Assembly: GCA_965205275.1 (NCBI GenBank)
Contig: OZ242168.1
Location: 1,302,001 to 1,366,000, forward strand
Origin: WTFY01 sp965205275
GTDB taxonomy: Bacteria; Pseudomonadota; Gammaproteobacteria; UBA4575
Direction of reading: 5' to 3'
DNA: 64,000 bases
The notes below the pieces were generated by a model that saw only the letters and a list, made by a program, of their open reading frames with translations, made no database searches and was not told where the DNA came from. Within the stretch, counting starts at the first letter, position 1, and each line of letters starts with the position of its first letter. This document shows positions 31,608 to 39,996 of this stretch, one piece after another. The translations under genes and the position numbers were made by a program.

Positions 31608-34382
31608 ATGAGTGATGTCTCCCCGCTTTCCTGGACCCAACTGACCAAGGTGGCCACAGGCTGCACCATCATTGACCCGGCTGCAAGTTATGAAGACAAG
31701 CTGGTAGACCTGCTATACAAGCAGCTACTGAGTGTGTTACGTACCCGGCAACCTGATATAGCAGCCTTCATTGAAGGCCAGAAAGATATTCGTGACAGTA
31801 CGGACTCACAGATTTTATATATCTTGGAAACCTATGGTATCTGGTTTCAGTTACTCAGTATCGCTGAACAAAATGCAACGGTGCAACAGCGTCGGCAGAT
31901 TGAAAAAGAATACGGCCGTGACCGCGTTCCAGGAACTTTTGCCTATACATTTTCAACGGCAGCCCAGCACGATGTTCCTGTAGAGGAAATCCAGAAAGTT
32001 CTGAATAACAGTTTTATCTGCCCGGTGATCACCGCACACCCTACTGAAGCCAAGCGCGTGACGGTGCTGGAAATTCACCGACGTATTTATATATTGCTGA
32101 AACAGTTGGAACTGACACGCTGGACACCTCGGGAACGTGACGACCTGATTCATGAATTACGCAACGAAATTGATCTGTTATGGCTAACCGGTGAGATTCG
32201 TCTGGAAAAACCCACTGTTGCCCAGGAAGTCACCTGGGGATTACATTTTTTCACAGAATCCGTGTTCGATGGCGTAATGAAATTTTACGTCGAACTAGAT
32301 CGTGCATTAAGACAGGTGTACCCACACTTTGAATTTGAGGTGTCGCCGTTATTCCGTTTCGGTTCATGGATAGGTGGAGACCGAGACGGAAATCCAAATG
32401 TAAATACCGAAGTCACGGCATTCGCCATTCATGAAAATGCTAGGACCTGTTTAAAACGATATCGCCAGGATTTATCCGCGCTTGGATCAAAACTGAGCAT
32501 TGCCAGTCATTCCGTAAAGATTCCTGAGCATTTTATTGAGGCCCTTAAACAAAAACTGGAAATGCTGGGAGAAACGGAATCCTTTTCAAAACGAAACCCG
32601 GGCGAGGTTTTTCGACAGTACGTAAGTTGTATGCTGCGCAATATTGATGCGACCCTGGATAATATCGACGACCCAAGTAAATCAAGTATTGCCTATCATC
32701 GTGCAGCCGATCTGGCAGCCGACCTGCAAACACTTGAACAAGGCCTGAACGATGCGAGATGCGAGCACCTGAGTACATCGAATGTATGTCCCCTGCGCCA
32801 TATGGTCAATACCTTCGGATTTCGTACAACCAGCCTGGACCTTCGTGAAAATACAGCCGTTACCAACGGCGTCCTTGCAGAAATCTGGCAGGCCCTGCAT
32901 CAAAAAACACATTTTGATGTTCCGGATTTCAAATCTGATGAATGGAAGGAATGGATTGTAAGTGAACTCATGCAGCCCTTACGCGTGATACCACACATTG
33001 ATTTTCTCTCCAAGCAGGCACAAGCCACATTGGCCATGTTTGAACAGGTCAAACATTATCAACGCAAACTGGACCCCGAAGCATTTGGTGTTTTCATACT
33101 CAGCATGACACAAACCTCAACGGATGTACTGGGAGTTTATCTTTTGGCAAAGTATGTCGGTTTGTTTACGGATGTTGATGGTCTGGAGGCCTGTCGAATT
33201 CTGGTAGTGCCCTTACTGGAAACCATTGAGGACCTGAAAAAAGGGCCCGCTATATTGAATGAATTACTGGAACATGGATTTATCAGGCGCACGATTCGCA
33301 AACATGGAGACTCACAAGAGGTCATGGTGGGATACTCCGATTCAAATAAAGACGGTGGATTTCTTACCTCAAACTGGATTATCAGCAAAGCACAGACACT
33401 CATACGGGAGGCAGGAAACAAGCATAAAATACCTGCTTCATTTTTTCACGGTCGTGGAGGCTCTGTAAGTCGAGGTGGCGCACCTAGCGGACGTGCCATT
33501 GCCGCACAACCTGCTGGTACGATTGATGGACGCATGCGAGTCACCGAACAGGGCGAAGTCGTATCGTACAAATACGCAAACCGTGGATTTGCAGAGGAGC
33601 AAATGGAAATTCTTGCCTCCAGTGCACTTACACACACACTCATGTCAGGCAGAGACCCTGCCTATCAAACCAATGCCGAACTGGATGAAGTCATGGAAGC
33701 GCTTTCGGGCACCTCATATGTCACGTATCGCAAATTCATTGAAACTCCCGGTCTAGTAGAGTTCTATCAGCAGGCAAGTCCCGTTGAGGAATTGACACTC
33801 ATGAAAATCGGATCAAGGCCTTCACGCAGATTTGGTGCCGCAACCCTGGAGGACCTGCGCGCAATTCCTTGGGTATTCGCCTGGACACAAAACCGTATTC
33901 TGGTTCCGGGTTGGTATGGGGTTGGCAGCAGTTTTGAACAGCTTATCAGCATACGTGGGGAACTCGGAAAAGAATTGTTGCAGGAATTATATAACAAGCA
34001 CTCATTATTCAGACTCATACTGGATAGTGTCGAAAAAACATTATTGCTGGTCGACATGGAGGTGGCTGAAAAATACTCCGAACTGGTCACAAATACCCAC
34101 TATAGCAGAGTGATTTTTTCAGACATAAAATCTGAATACGAACGAACCATGAAAATGGTTTTACAGATTACAGGGGAAGACCAGCTATGCGATCGCTTTC
34201 CGAATTTTAAACGGCACTTTTACCGGCGTCTTGAATCCCTGACTCAGGTAGGTATCGAACAGGCTGAGTTAGTCAAGAAGTTTCGCAATGATGCATCTGG
34301 AACTCAGGACAGACAAGATGTACTGGTTCCCCTGCTTTTGTCTATTAACTGTGTGGCAGCAGGCATTGGCAGCACAGGCTAA
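31608..34382 (+). CDS. ppc: Phosphoenolpyruvate carboxylase
   Basis: The 924-residue enzyme carboxylates PEP to oxaloacetate, the CO2-fixing step of the serine cycle. The motifs are complete: CPVITAHPTEAKRVTVLEIH (about 138-157), WIGGDRDGNPNVN, the catalytic VGYSDSNKDGGFLTSNW, and FHGRGGSVSRGGAPSGRAIA. The last differs from the enteric form (GRGGTVGRGGGP) and resembles what I remember from serine-cycle methylotrophs. It starts 108 bases after hprA, so it may have its own promoter, and is followed after 38 bases by the mtdA homologue. Confidence 0.95.
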   Translation: MSDVSPLSWTQLTKVATGCTIIDPAASYEDKLVDLLYKQLLSVLRTRQPDIAAFIEGQKDIRDSTDSQILYILETYGIWFQLLSIAEQNATVQQRRQIEKEYGRDRVPGTFAYTFSTAAQHDVPVEEIQKVLNNSFICPVITAHPTEAKRVTVLEIHRRIYILLKQLELTRWTPRERDDLIHELRNEIDLLWLTGEIRLEKPTVAQEVTWGLHFFTESVFDGVMKFYVELDRALRQVYPHFEFEVSPLFRFGSWIGGDRDGNPNVNTEVTAFAIHENARTCLKRYRQDLSALGSKLSIASHSVKIPEHFIEALKQKLEMLGETESFSKRNPGEVFRQYVSCMLRNIDATLDNIDDPSKSSIAYHRAADLAADLQTLEQGLNDARCEHLSTSNVCPLRHMVNTFGFRTTSLDLRENTAVTNGVLAEIWQALHQKTHFDVPDFKSDEWKEWIVSELMQPLRVIPHIDFLSKQAQATLAMFEQVKHYQRKLDPEAFGVFILSMTQTSTDVLGVYLLAKYVGLFTDVDGLEACRILVVPLLETIEDLKKGPAILNELLEHGFIRRTIRKHGDSQEVMVGYSDSNKDGGFLTSNWIISKAQTLIREAGNKHKIPASFFHGRGGSVSRGGAPSGRAIAAQPAGTIDGRMRVTEQGEVVSYKYANRGFAEEQMEILASSALTHTLMSGRDPAYQTNAELDEVMEALSGTSYVTYRKFIETPGLVEFYQQASPVEELTLMKIGSRPSRRFGAATLEDLRAIPWVFAWTQNRILVPGWYGVGSSFEQLISIRGELGKELLQELYNKHSLFRLILDSVEKTLLLVDMEVAEKYSELVTNTHYSRVIFSDIKSEYERTMKMVLQITGEDQLCDRFPNFKRHFYRRLESLTQVGIEQAELVKKFRNDASGTQDRQDVLVPLLLSINCVAAGIGSTG

Positions 34383-34420
34383 CCCGCCATTCATAATGGT
34401 ACAATTTTTTGTTCAGAACC

Positions 34421-35287
34421 ATGAAAAAGCTCTTATATCATTTTGATACCGATCTCATCCCAAGTGTATTTGATTCTGTAGTCGCATATGATGGGGGTGC
34501 GGACCACGTGACACAGCTTGGAGATGTTAATGAAAATAATTGTGCAAACCTTGTTGAGGGCGCCATATATACGCGTGCACCCAAACATAAAAAAAATACT
34601 GCAATCTTTGTAAGCGGCAGCAATCTTATTGCAGGGCAATCTTTATTCGAGGCCGTACAAAGCCGGTTTTTTCAAAATTTTCGCGTATCAGTGATGCTTG
34701 ACAGCAACGGCTGTAACACGACCGCCGCCGCCGGTGTCGCCCTGTTAAATCGGGCCACATCATTACAAGACAAAATTGCGGTGGTTCTGGCCGGTACCGG
34801 ACCAGTCGGTCAGCGTGCTGCGGTGATGCTGGCAAAAAGCGGTGCCCGGGTCCGCCTTACTTCGCGCAAACAAAAACGCTCTGCACAGGCATGCGACGAG
34901 ATAGCAAAACAATTCGGGGTCACACTTACATCTGTAGAAGCCAGTGATGCCGATTCTACCAGCGATGCCCTGGAAGGCGCACACATTGTGTTTGGTGCAG
35001 GCAAGGCAGGTATCCGGTTACTTGACGCAAGTCAATGGCAACAGCATGATACCATCGAAATTTTAGCCGACGTCAGTACTGCCGAGCCGCTTGGTTTTGC
35101 AGGCATCAGCATGATGGACAGAAACACCGAGAAATTTGGCAAGAAAATATTTGGCGGCCTAGGCATTGGTGCATTAAAACTTAAACTCCATCGCACGTGC
35201 ATTGAAAAACTGTTCACATCCAATGATCAGGTACTGGATGCCGATGCAATCTATGAAATTGCCCAACAAATGACGCGTTCCACATAG
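34421..35287 (+). CDS. mtdA: NADP-dependent methylenetetrahydrofolate/methylene-H4MPT dehydrogenase (MtdA type)
   Basis: The 288-residue protein matches MtdA over its length: LLYHFDTDLIPSVFDSVVAY, SRFFQNFRVSVMLDSNGCNT (substrate side), and the NADP-binding VVLAGTGPVGQRAAVMLAKS with a downstream Arg (TSRKQKR). It ends with FGGLGIGALKLKLHRTCIEK. MtdA reduces 5,10-methenyl-H4F to methylene-H4F with NADPH, supplying serine hydroxymethyltransferase. The ATG at 34421 is preferred over a TTG four codons upstream. MtdB, its H4MPT-specific relative, is not excluded by sequence reading alone. argE starts 1 base after the stop. Confidence 0.92.
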   Translation: MKKLLYHFDTDLIPSVFDSVVAYDGGADHVTQLGDVNENNCANLVEGAIYTRAPKHKKNTAIFVSGSNLIAGQSLFEAVQSRFFQNFRVSVMLDSNGCNTTAAAGVALLNRATSLQDKIAVVLAGTGPVGQRAAVMLAKSGARVRLTSRKQKRSAQACDEIAKQFGVTLTSVEASDADSTSDALEGAHIVFGAGKAGIRLLDASQWQQHDTIEILADVSTAEPLGFAGISMMDRNTEKFGKKIFGGLGIGALKLKLHRTCIEKLFTSNDQVLDADAIYEIAQQMTRST

Positions 35288-35288
35288 C

Positions 35289-36437
35289 ATGAAACCTTCC
35301 CCTACACTGCTTGAAATGATCGGGCAATTGGTTGCAATCCCTTCTGTCAGCAGCACCCAGGCACAATTTGACACCAGCAATAAACCTATTATCAATTGCC
35401 TGGCAAACTGGCTGGATGATCTGGGTTTTCAAATAGAAATTATTCCATCCTCCAGTGATAAGGCCAATCTGGTGGCATGGATTGGAGAGGGAGAAGATGG
35501 CCTTGTGTTATCTGGCCACACCGATACTGTAAATTATGATCAAACAGGCTGGAATACCGACCCGTTCCAGATACAGCAGGCTGACGACCGCCTTTACGGC
35601 CTGGGCACAGCAGATATGAAGTCGTTTCTGGCAATTGCAATTGAGGCGGCGAAAGATTTCGTAGGGAAAGATCTCAAGCAACGTCTGACCATTATCGCCA
35701 CAGCTGACGAGGAAAGCACGATGCAGGGCGTTCGTACACTGGTGGAAAAAAACAAAAAACCGGGACGGTTTTGCATCATTGGCGAGCCCACAGACCTGAC
35801 TCCTGTACATCAGCATAAAGGAGTCTTTATGGAATCGATTACCCTTTATGGAAAGGCAGGCCATGCAAGTAACCCAGCACTCGGAAACAATGCATTGGAT
35901 GGGATGCGTGCCGTACTGAATGAGTTAGACCGATTCAAACAGGAGCTTGCTGAAAAATACGTCAATCACAACTTTATCGTGCCGATTCCAACTCTGAATC
36001 TTGGCCACATCCACGGTGGCGATAATCCAAACCGAATCTGTGCAGAATGTGAACTGCATATTGATATACGCCTATTGCCGGGTATGCAGATTGGTACTCT
36101 GCGGGATGAGTTGCATGAACGTGTCACTAAAATAACAGATGAACTGGGCCTTACCTGCAAATTCGAAGCGCTGTTCGATGGCGTTCCTGCCTTTGAAACA
36201 CCAGATGACTCAAGGATTATTCAGCTGACAACCCAGCATACCCGTAAAAATCCAAAATCCGTGACCTTTGCAACAGAAGCTCCGTTTTTCAATTCCATGG
36301 AAATGGAAGCAGTAGTGTTGGGCCCCGGCTCAATAGACCAGGCCCATCAGCCAAATGAATTCATTGCACTTCCAATGCTGGACCCCACGACTGAATTACT
36401 ACAAAAAATGATACATTCAATATGCATGCAGTCATGA
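35289..36437 (+). CDS. argE: Acetylornithine deacetylase
   Basis: The 382-residue M20-family zinc hydrolase makes ornithine from N-acetylornithine. Metal ligands are visible: H in VLSGHTDTVNYD, D in LGTADMKSF, the catalytic/metal pair in ATADEESTMQG, E in IIGEPTDL, and the late H in IDQAHQPNEF. The dimerisation domain includes LYGKAGHASNPALGNNALDG. Its ATG comes 1 base after the mtdA stop, so arginine synthesis appears joined to the serine-cycle transcript. argA lies 2.1 kb downstream behind three minus-strand genes. Confidence 0.93.
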   Translation: MKPSPTLLEMIGQLVAIPSVSSTQAQFDTSNKPIINCLANWLDDLGFQIEIIPSSSDKANLVAWIGEGEDGLVLSGHTDTVNYDQTGWNTDPFQIQQADDRLYGLGTADMKSFLAIAIEAAKDFVGKDLKQRLTIIATADEESTMQGVRTLVEKNKKPGRFCIIGEPTDLTPVHQHKGVFMESITLYGKAGHASNPALGNNALDGMRAVLNELDRFKQELAEKYVNHNFIVPIPTLNLGHIHGGDNPNRICAECELHIDIRLLPGMQIGTLRDELHERVTKITDELGLTCKFEALFDGVPAFETPDDSRIIQLTTQHTRKNPKSVTFATEAPFFNSMEMEAVVLGPGSIDQAHQPNEFIALPMLDPTTELLQKMIHSICMQS

Positions 36438-36479
36438 CGGGCCTGCTCAGGCTCAGCCCCTTTTCTGAATAATTTTCCT

Positions 36480-36998
36480 TCAGACTTCATTGGTAGGCTG
36501 TTTCATGACGTACACATCATTTTCCAGAAGATTATTTGCCAATCCGTCTGCTTCGACACTGATTTTATCGGACATCCTCTTCATGGATTCCACAATAGTA
36601 AATTCCAAGGGCATCCCAACATTTCTGGACATGGCAATGTGCACAATATTGGATTCAAGGCGCTCGATATCCCGAATTGATGGATTATAATGACCAACAT
36701 CCCGGTTACACATTTCCAGGATGTTCCCATGTATCACTCTTTCTTCATTTAGAAAGTTTTTAGTAAGCGCATCTTGCATGCCTTTCGGATTGCTCCCGTA
36801 ATCATCCTCGCATCCTGTGAAAGGGCGCGCATAACACATGACCAGCGCTATTTTCAGTGCCAGTTTAATGGTCAGACTCAATTGCGCATATGCCTCAGCA
36901 CCATTCTCCAATATATAGTCTGCAAAATGCGAAAAAAGCCGCATGTCGACCTTGACAAGATAGGCTCTGTATAACTCAGGCGAATCTTTCAGACTCAT
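36480..36998 (-). CDS. Hypothetical protein, possibly HEPN-like helical domain
   Basis: The 172-residue helical cytoplasmic protein is not firmly recognised. The block YARPFTGCEDDYGSNPKG, followed by IHGNILEMCNRDVGHYNPSI, resembles uncharacterised proteins in which a Y-S/A-R-P-F motif is followed by L-R-N-K-V-Y-A-H, a HEPN-like arrangement. The usual arginine before N is replaced by Cys here (M-C-N-R-D-V-G-H), so nuclease activity would be doubtful. No strong ribosome site precedes the ATG. It is one of three minus-strand genes inserted between argE and argA, not clearly in an operon with the others. Confidence 0.55.
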   Translation of the reverse strand: MSLKDSPELYRAYLVKVDMRLFSHFADYILENGAEAYAQLSLTIKLALKIALVMCYARPFTGCEDDYGSNPKGMQDALTKNFLNEERVIHGNILEMCNRDVGHYNPSIRDIERLESNIVHIAMSRNVGMPLEFTIVESMKRMSDKISVEADGLANNLLENDVYVMKQPTNEV

Positions 36999-37137
36999 GG
37001 CTAATAAATTTTATCAACATGGCAATTGCATAATCTACCACCCTGTCCATGTTATTCATACAAAACAGTCAGGGCTACCAGGGGTATTGATCACCAATGC
37101 AGGAAGTGGAATAACAGAAAACCAAAAACCTCAGGTA

Positions 37138-37161
37138 ACAAAAAAGCCATGGCTTTTTTGT
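37138..37161. repeat. 24-base perfect palindrome
   Basis: Centred on GCCATGGC and flanked by six A and six T residues (CAAAAAAGCCATGGCTTTTT and onward), the sequence equals its own complement over 24 bases. It lies in the 281-base gap between two minus-strand hypothetical genes. It could be a weak bidirectional terminator (stem AAAAAAGC with a four-base loop) or a protein-binding palindrome. Confidence 0.6.
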
Positions 37162-37231
37162 CACTGCTGACAGTGAGTCCTGTCTGGCGCCCGCATGACA
37201 TCAACCACCTTCTATCTAGGAGGTCCTGTAA

Positions 37232-37269
37232 CAATCAAAAAAACGGCACGTAATGCTGTTTTTTGATTG
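37232..37269 (-). terminator. Bidirectional intrinsic terminator
   Basis: CAATCAAAAAAACGGCA and TGCTGTTTTTTGATTG form a stem of about 16 pairs around a five-base loop, with T runs on both strands. It begins 10 bases after the stop codon of the minus-strand gene ending at 37280, so it most likely ends the two-gene unit at 37280-38384. Confidence 0.65.
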
Positions 37270-37279
37270 CCAGCCCGGC

Positions 37280-37669
37280 TCACTGTTTTTTGTTCTTGAG
37301 AAAACGCTTAAAACGTAATTTATATATGTTCCCCTGCGGTACTGCATCACCTTCTACAAAGCCCTTCGCCGACCCTTCCTCTTCGCGAGTAGATAACACA
37401 CGTGCCACATCAGTGTCCTGGCAGGCAACAGGGCCGTAGTCATGATTGTGATAATCCTGTGATGTACACGGGCGGAAACCAGGAAAAATTTTTGATTCGT
37501 AAATAGTAATTGTCTTCGTTTTTACTGTTTGCAGTGACGGATCCGCTTTTTCTGCAGGCGGCGCATCCAGAACAATTTCCGGTGGTTTGCTAACTTCCGT
37601 ACCTTCTTCAGCCAGCAAAGCGCCTGCCCAAAGCATTGCCACTAGACCTATACAACTTATTCTGATCAT
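37280..37669 (-). CDS. Hypothetical secreted protein
   Basis: The 129-residue product starts at the ATG at 37669, chosen because GGGAGG lies 8 bases upstream; longer in-frame starts lack this and overlap the upstream gene. The signal peptide is MIRISCIGLVAMLWAGALLA, cleaved before EEG. The mature part is short, with a Pro-rich start and two cysteines (PCTSQDYHNHDYGPVACQD) that could form a disulfide. The C-terminus is strongly basic (KLRFKRFLKNKKQ). I do not recognise the family. It is 19 bases downstream of another exported hypothetical protein, and the two probably form an operon ended by the terminator at 37232-37269. Confidence 0.65.
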   Translation of the reverse strand: MIRISCIGLVAMLWAGALLAEEGTEVSKPPEIVLDAPPAEKADPSLQTVKTKTITIYESKIFPGFRPCTSQDYHNHDYGPVACQDTDVARVLSTREEEGSAKGFVEGDAVPQGNIYKLRFKRFLKNKKQ

Positions 37670-37688
37670 AGCCCAGCCTCCCTGATAT

Positions 37689-38384
37689 CTATAACTTCGC
37701 ATGTTCTCGCCTCGAGATTTCTTCATCAATGCTCATAATTACATTCTTGAGCTCATCTATAGAATAAATATCTTGAAGAAGATGCTTGTTGCGCTCAACC
37801 TTGGCATAGGACTCAGCCAGTTCCTTTCGGTACCTGCCAATCGGTGTATCCGGGTTTCGCATGTCGGCAACCATCCGTTTTTGAAATTCCGAGTTCTCGC
37901 TAAATTTAAACATCATGGACATATAGACCGCAGAAAATCGAAAATCATACGATTTATAATCATCCAGTGTATGTACATGCTTGCGAGCATTTCTGATTTC
38001 TACATCAAATGTATTACTGTACCCCAACAGCGCATCACGAAATTCCCCTTCTATTTGATAGTCATCAATCATCACAGGGATCACCTTTACTATTTGCAGC
38101 CGCTTGTCATCATGCTCAAAAATGATTTTGAGAAGTTTTTGTCTGGCAGCATCCGGAGCATCACTCGCCTGTTTAATAACAGTGAGATCCTGTACGCGTA
38201 CAGCCTTTTCTGCCTCCAGTTCCTCCAGAGTCAGTTTTTCCAGATTACCAGGAACAGAATAGACCACACTCGCACGGTCAAGAATAGGAGACTTGACCGT
38301 TTCGCCACCGGCCAAGCCCAGTAAGCTGATGAGCATCAGCACCGGGGCACTCAGGATGTTCCCACACAGCAAAACTTTTCGCAT
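37689..38384 (-). CDS. Hypothetical protein with signal peptide or membrane anchor
   Basis: The 231-residue product starts at the ATG at 38384, supported by AAGGA 8 bases upstream. It begins with a hydrophobic signal or anchor (VLLCGNILSAPVLMLISLLGLAG) followed by a charged, largely helical periplasmic part with coiled-coil-like stretches (LEKLTLEELEAEKAVRVQDL). No cysteines or catalytic motif stand out in the mature part. The family is not recognised. It is divergent from argA with about 200 bases between, so both promoters must lie at 38385-38582. It probably works with the secreted protein encoded next to it. Confidence 0.65.
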   Translation of the reverse strand: MRKVLLCGNILSAPVLMLISLLGLAGGETVKSPILDRASVVYSVPGNLEKLTLEELEAEKAVRVQDLTVIKQASDAPDAARQKLLKIIFEHDDKRLQIVKVIPVMIDDYQIEGEFRDALLGYSNTFDVEIRNARKHVHTLDDYKSYDFRFSAVYMSMMFKFSENSEFQKRMVADMRNPDTPIGRYRKELAESYAKVERNKHLLQDIYSIDELKNVIMSIDEEISRREHAKL

Positions 38385-38582
38385 TCTTTGTTCCTTATAT
38401 ATTAAGATACGATCAGTCAATTCAATAATACTGCCTTCGGCAAAACTTGGTTTACCCATTATAAGGCTCAAGCCAAGTCTGAGATAGCACAAAAGACCTA
38501 CTGGAATAATCCTGTATTATTTCATAGGCTTATCCTTGGTTTATCAAGCCGCAATATACATACATCTGGTCACAATAAGAAA

Positions 38583-39899
38583 ATGAGCAGTAATTCCCCG
38601 TTTCAACCCGAAGCTTTTCGCCAAGCTACCCACTATATCCATACCCATCGCGGCAAGGTCTTTGTGGTCTACATAAGTGGTGAGATCCTGTCGACAAAAA
38701 ACAGCCTTGCAGCACTCACCCATGATTTGGCATTGATGCATACACTGGGTGTCAGGCTTGTACTGGTACCGGGCCTGAGGGGACTTATTCCTCAAAAAAC
38801 AGGGGCACAGACCGAAAATACATCACATGATGGTGAACACATTACAGACCGTGCCGGCCTTCAACAGGTCAAGAAAATTGCTGAAGACACCTGTGCAAAT
38901 GTAAAAGCTCTTTTTTCTGCTGGCTTGATCAATACTCCGATGTCCGGGACAAAACTGAACATTGCTTCTGGCGATTTCGTGCATATAAACCCTGCAGCGA
39001 TACGCAGCAAGATGGACAATCCGCTCAGCACAGAGTACAGCATTGCCAAAAGAGCGATACAGCAGAAGCTGGATAAGAACAGCATTGTATTAATCACGCC
39101 ACTGGGTCATTCAGCAGCTGGAGATATACTTCTTTTTACAGGAGCAGAGGTTGCAATGCATACAGCGCGTGCATTGCAAAGCGAAAAACTCATATTAATA
39201 CTGGGTAAATTCAGGCTTCAGAACGAAAAAGAGCAAAGCGAATATCACTACAGTATTCGTGAAGCCCGTGAACTTGTGGAAAAATTACCCAGGCACAAAC
39301 AATATGCCAAACGTTACCTGGATATTGCGATTCAGGCATGTTCAGAGAACGTCAGGTACGCTCATTTGGTCAATGCGGAAAAACCGGGTACACTACTGAA
39401 AGAACTTTACAGTCTGGACGGTGCAGCCACACTGGTTACGGCGCAAACGTATGACAATATCCGGCCTGCTACCTTAAATGACATAGACGGCATCACGAAA
39501 CTCATACAGCCCTTTATAGAAAAAGGTGCATTGGTGTCTCGTTCCCGTAAGCAGTTAGAGCTCGAAATTGACCGCTTTGACGTCATAGAACGTGACGGAG
39601 TATTGCTAACCTGCGGAACTTTATACACTTTTCCAGAAGAAAATGCTGCCGAGGTTGGCTGTCTAGCGGTACACCCTGAATATCAGTCCATTGGGCGTGG
39701 CAGTAAAATGTTGAGGCACCTGGAAAAAAAGGCTTATAAAGCCGGTCTCAGCAAACTTTTTGTACTCACGACGCAAACTGAACACTGGTTTCAGGAGCAC
39801 GGATTCAAACCTGCAGAAATCGAAGATCTGCCAATGAAAAAACGGGTATTTTATAACTATTTGCGCAACCCAAAAGTGTATAGCAAAACGATCCAATAA
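38583..39899 (+). CDS. argA: N-acetylglutamate synthase (amino-acid N-acetyltransferase)
   Basis: The 438-residue first enzyme of arginine synthesis acetylates glutamate with acetyl-CoA. It has the classical two-domain form. The N-terminal amino-acid-kinase fold (about 1-290) includes VVYISGEILSTKNSLAALTHD and VPGLRGLI. The C-terminal GNAT domain (about 295-438) has the CoA motif VHPEYQSIGRGSKMLRHLEK. The kinase-fold domain in this family binds arginine for feedback inhibition. It belongs functionally with argE at 35289. Confidence 0.94.
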   Translation: MSSNSPFQPEAFRQATHYIHTHRGKVFVVYISGEILSTKNSLAALTHDLALMHTLGVRLVLVPGLRGLIPQKTGAQTENTSHDGEHITDRAGLQQVKKIAEDTCANVKALFSAGLINTPMSGTKLNIASGDFVHINPAAIRSKMDNPLSTEYSIAKRAIQQKLDKNSIVLITPLGHSAAGDILLFTGAEVAMHTARALQSEKLILILGKFRLQNEKEQSEYHYSIREARELVEKLPRHKQYAKRYLDIAIQACSENVRYAHLVNAEKPGTLLKELYSLDGAATLVTAQTYDNIRPATLNDIDGITKLIQPFIEKGALVSRSRKQLELEIDRFDVIERDGVLLTCGTLYTFPEENAAEVGCLAVHPEYQSIGRGSKMLRHLEKKAYKAGLSKLFVLTTQTEHWFQEHGFKPAEIEDLPMKKRVFYNYLRNPKVYSKTIQ

Positions 39900-39996
39900 C
39901 CTGGATGGAAGGTATTATTTGCACCGCAGCAACCCATTACATTCAATAATCAATACCCAACCTAAACACCCAAAACTCAGGAGAAATAAACGTGTC

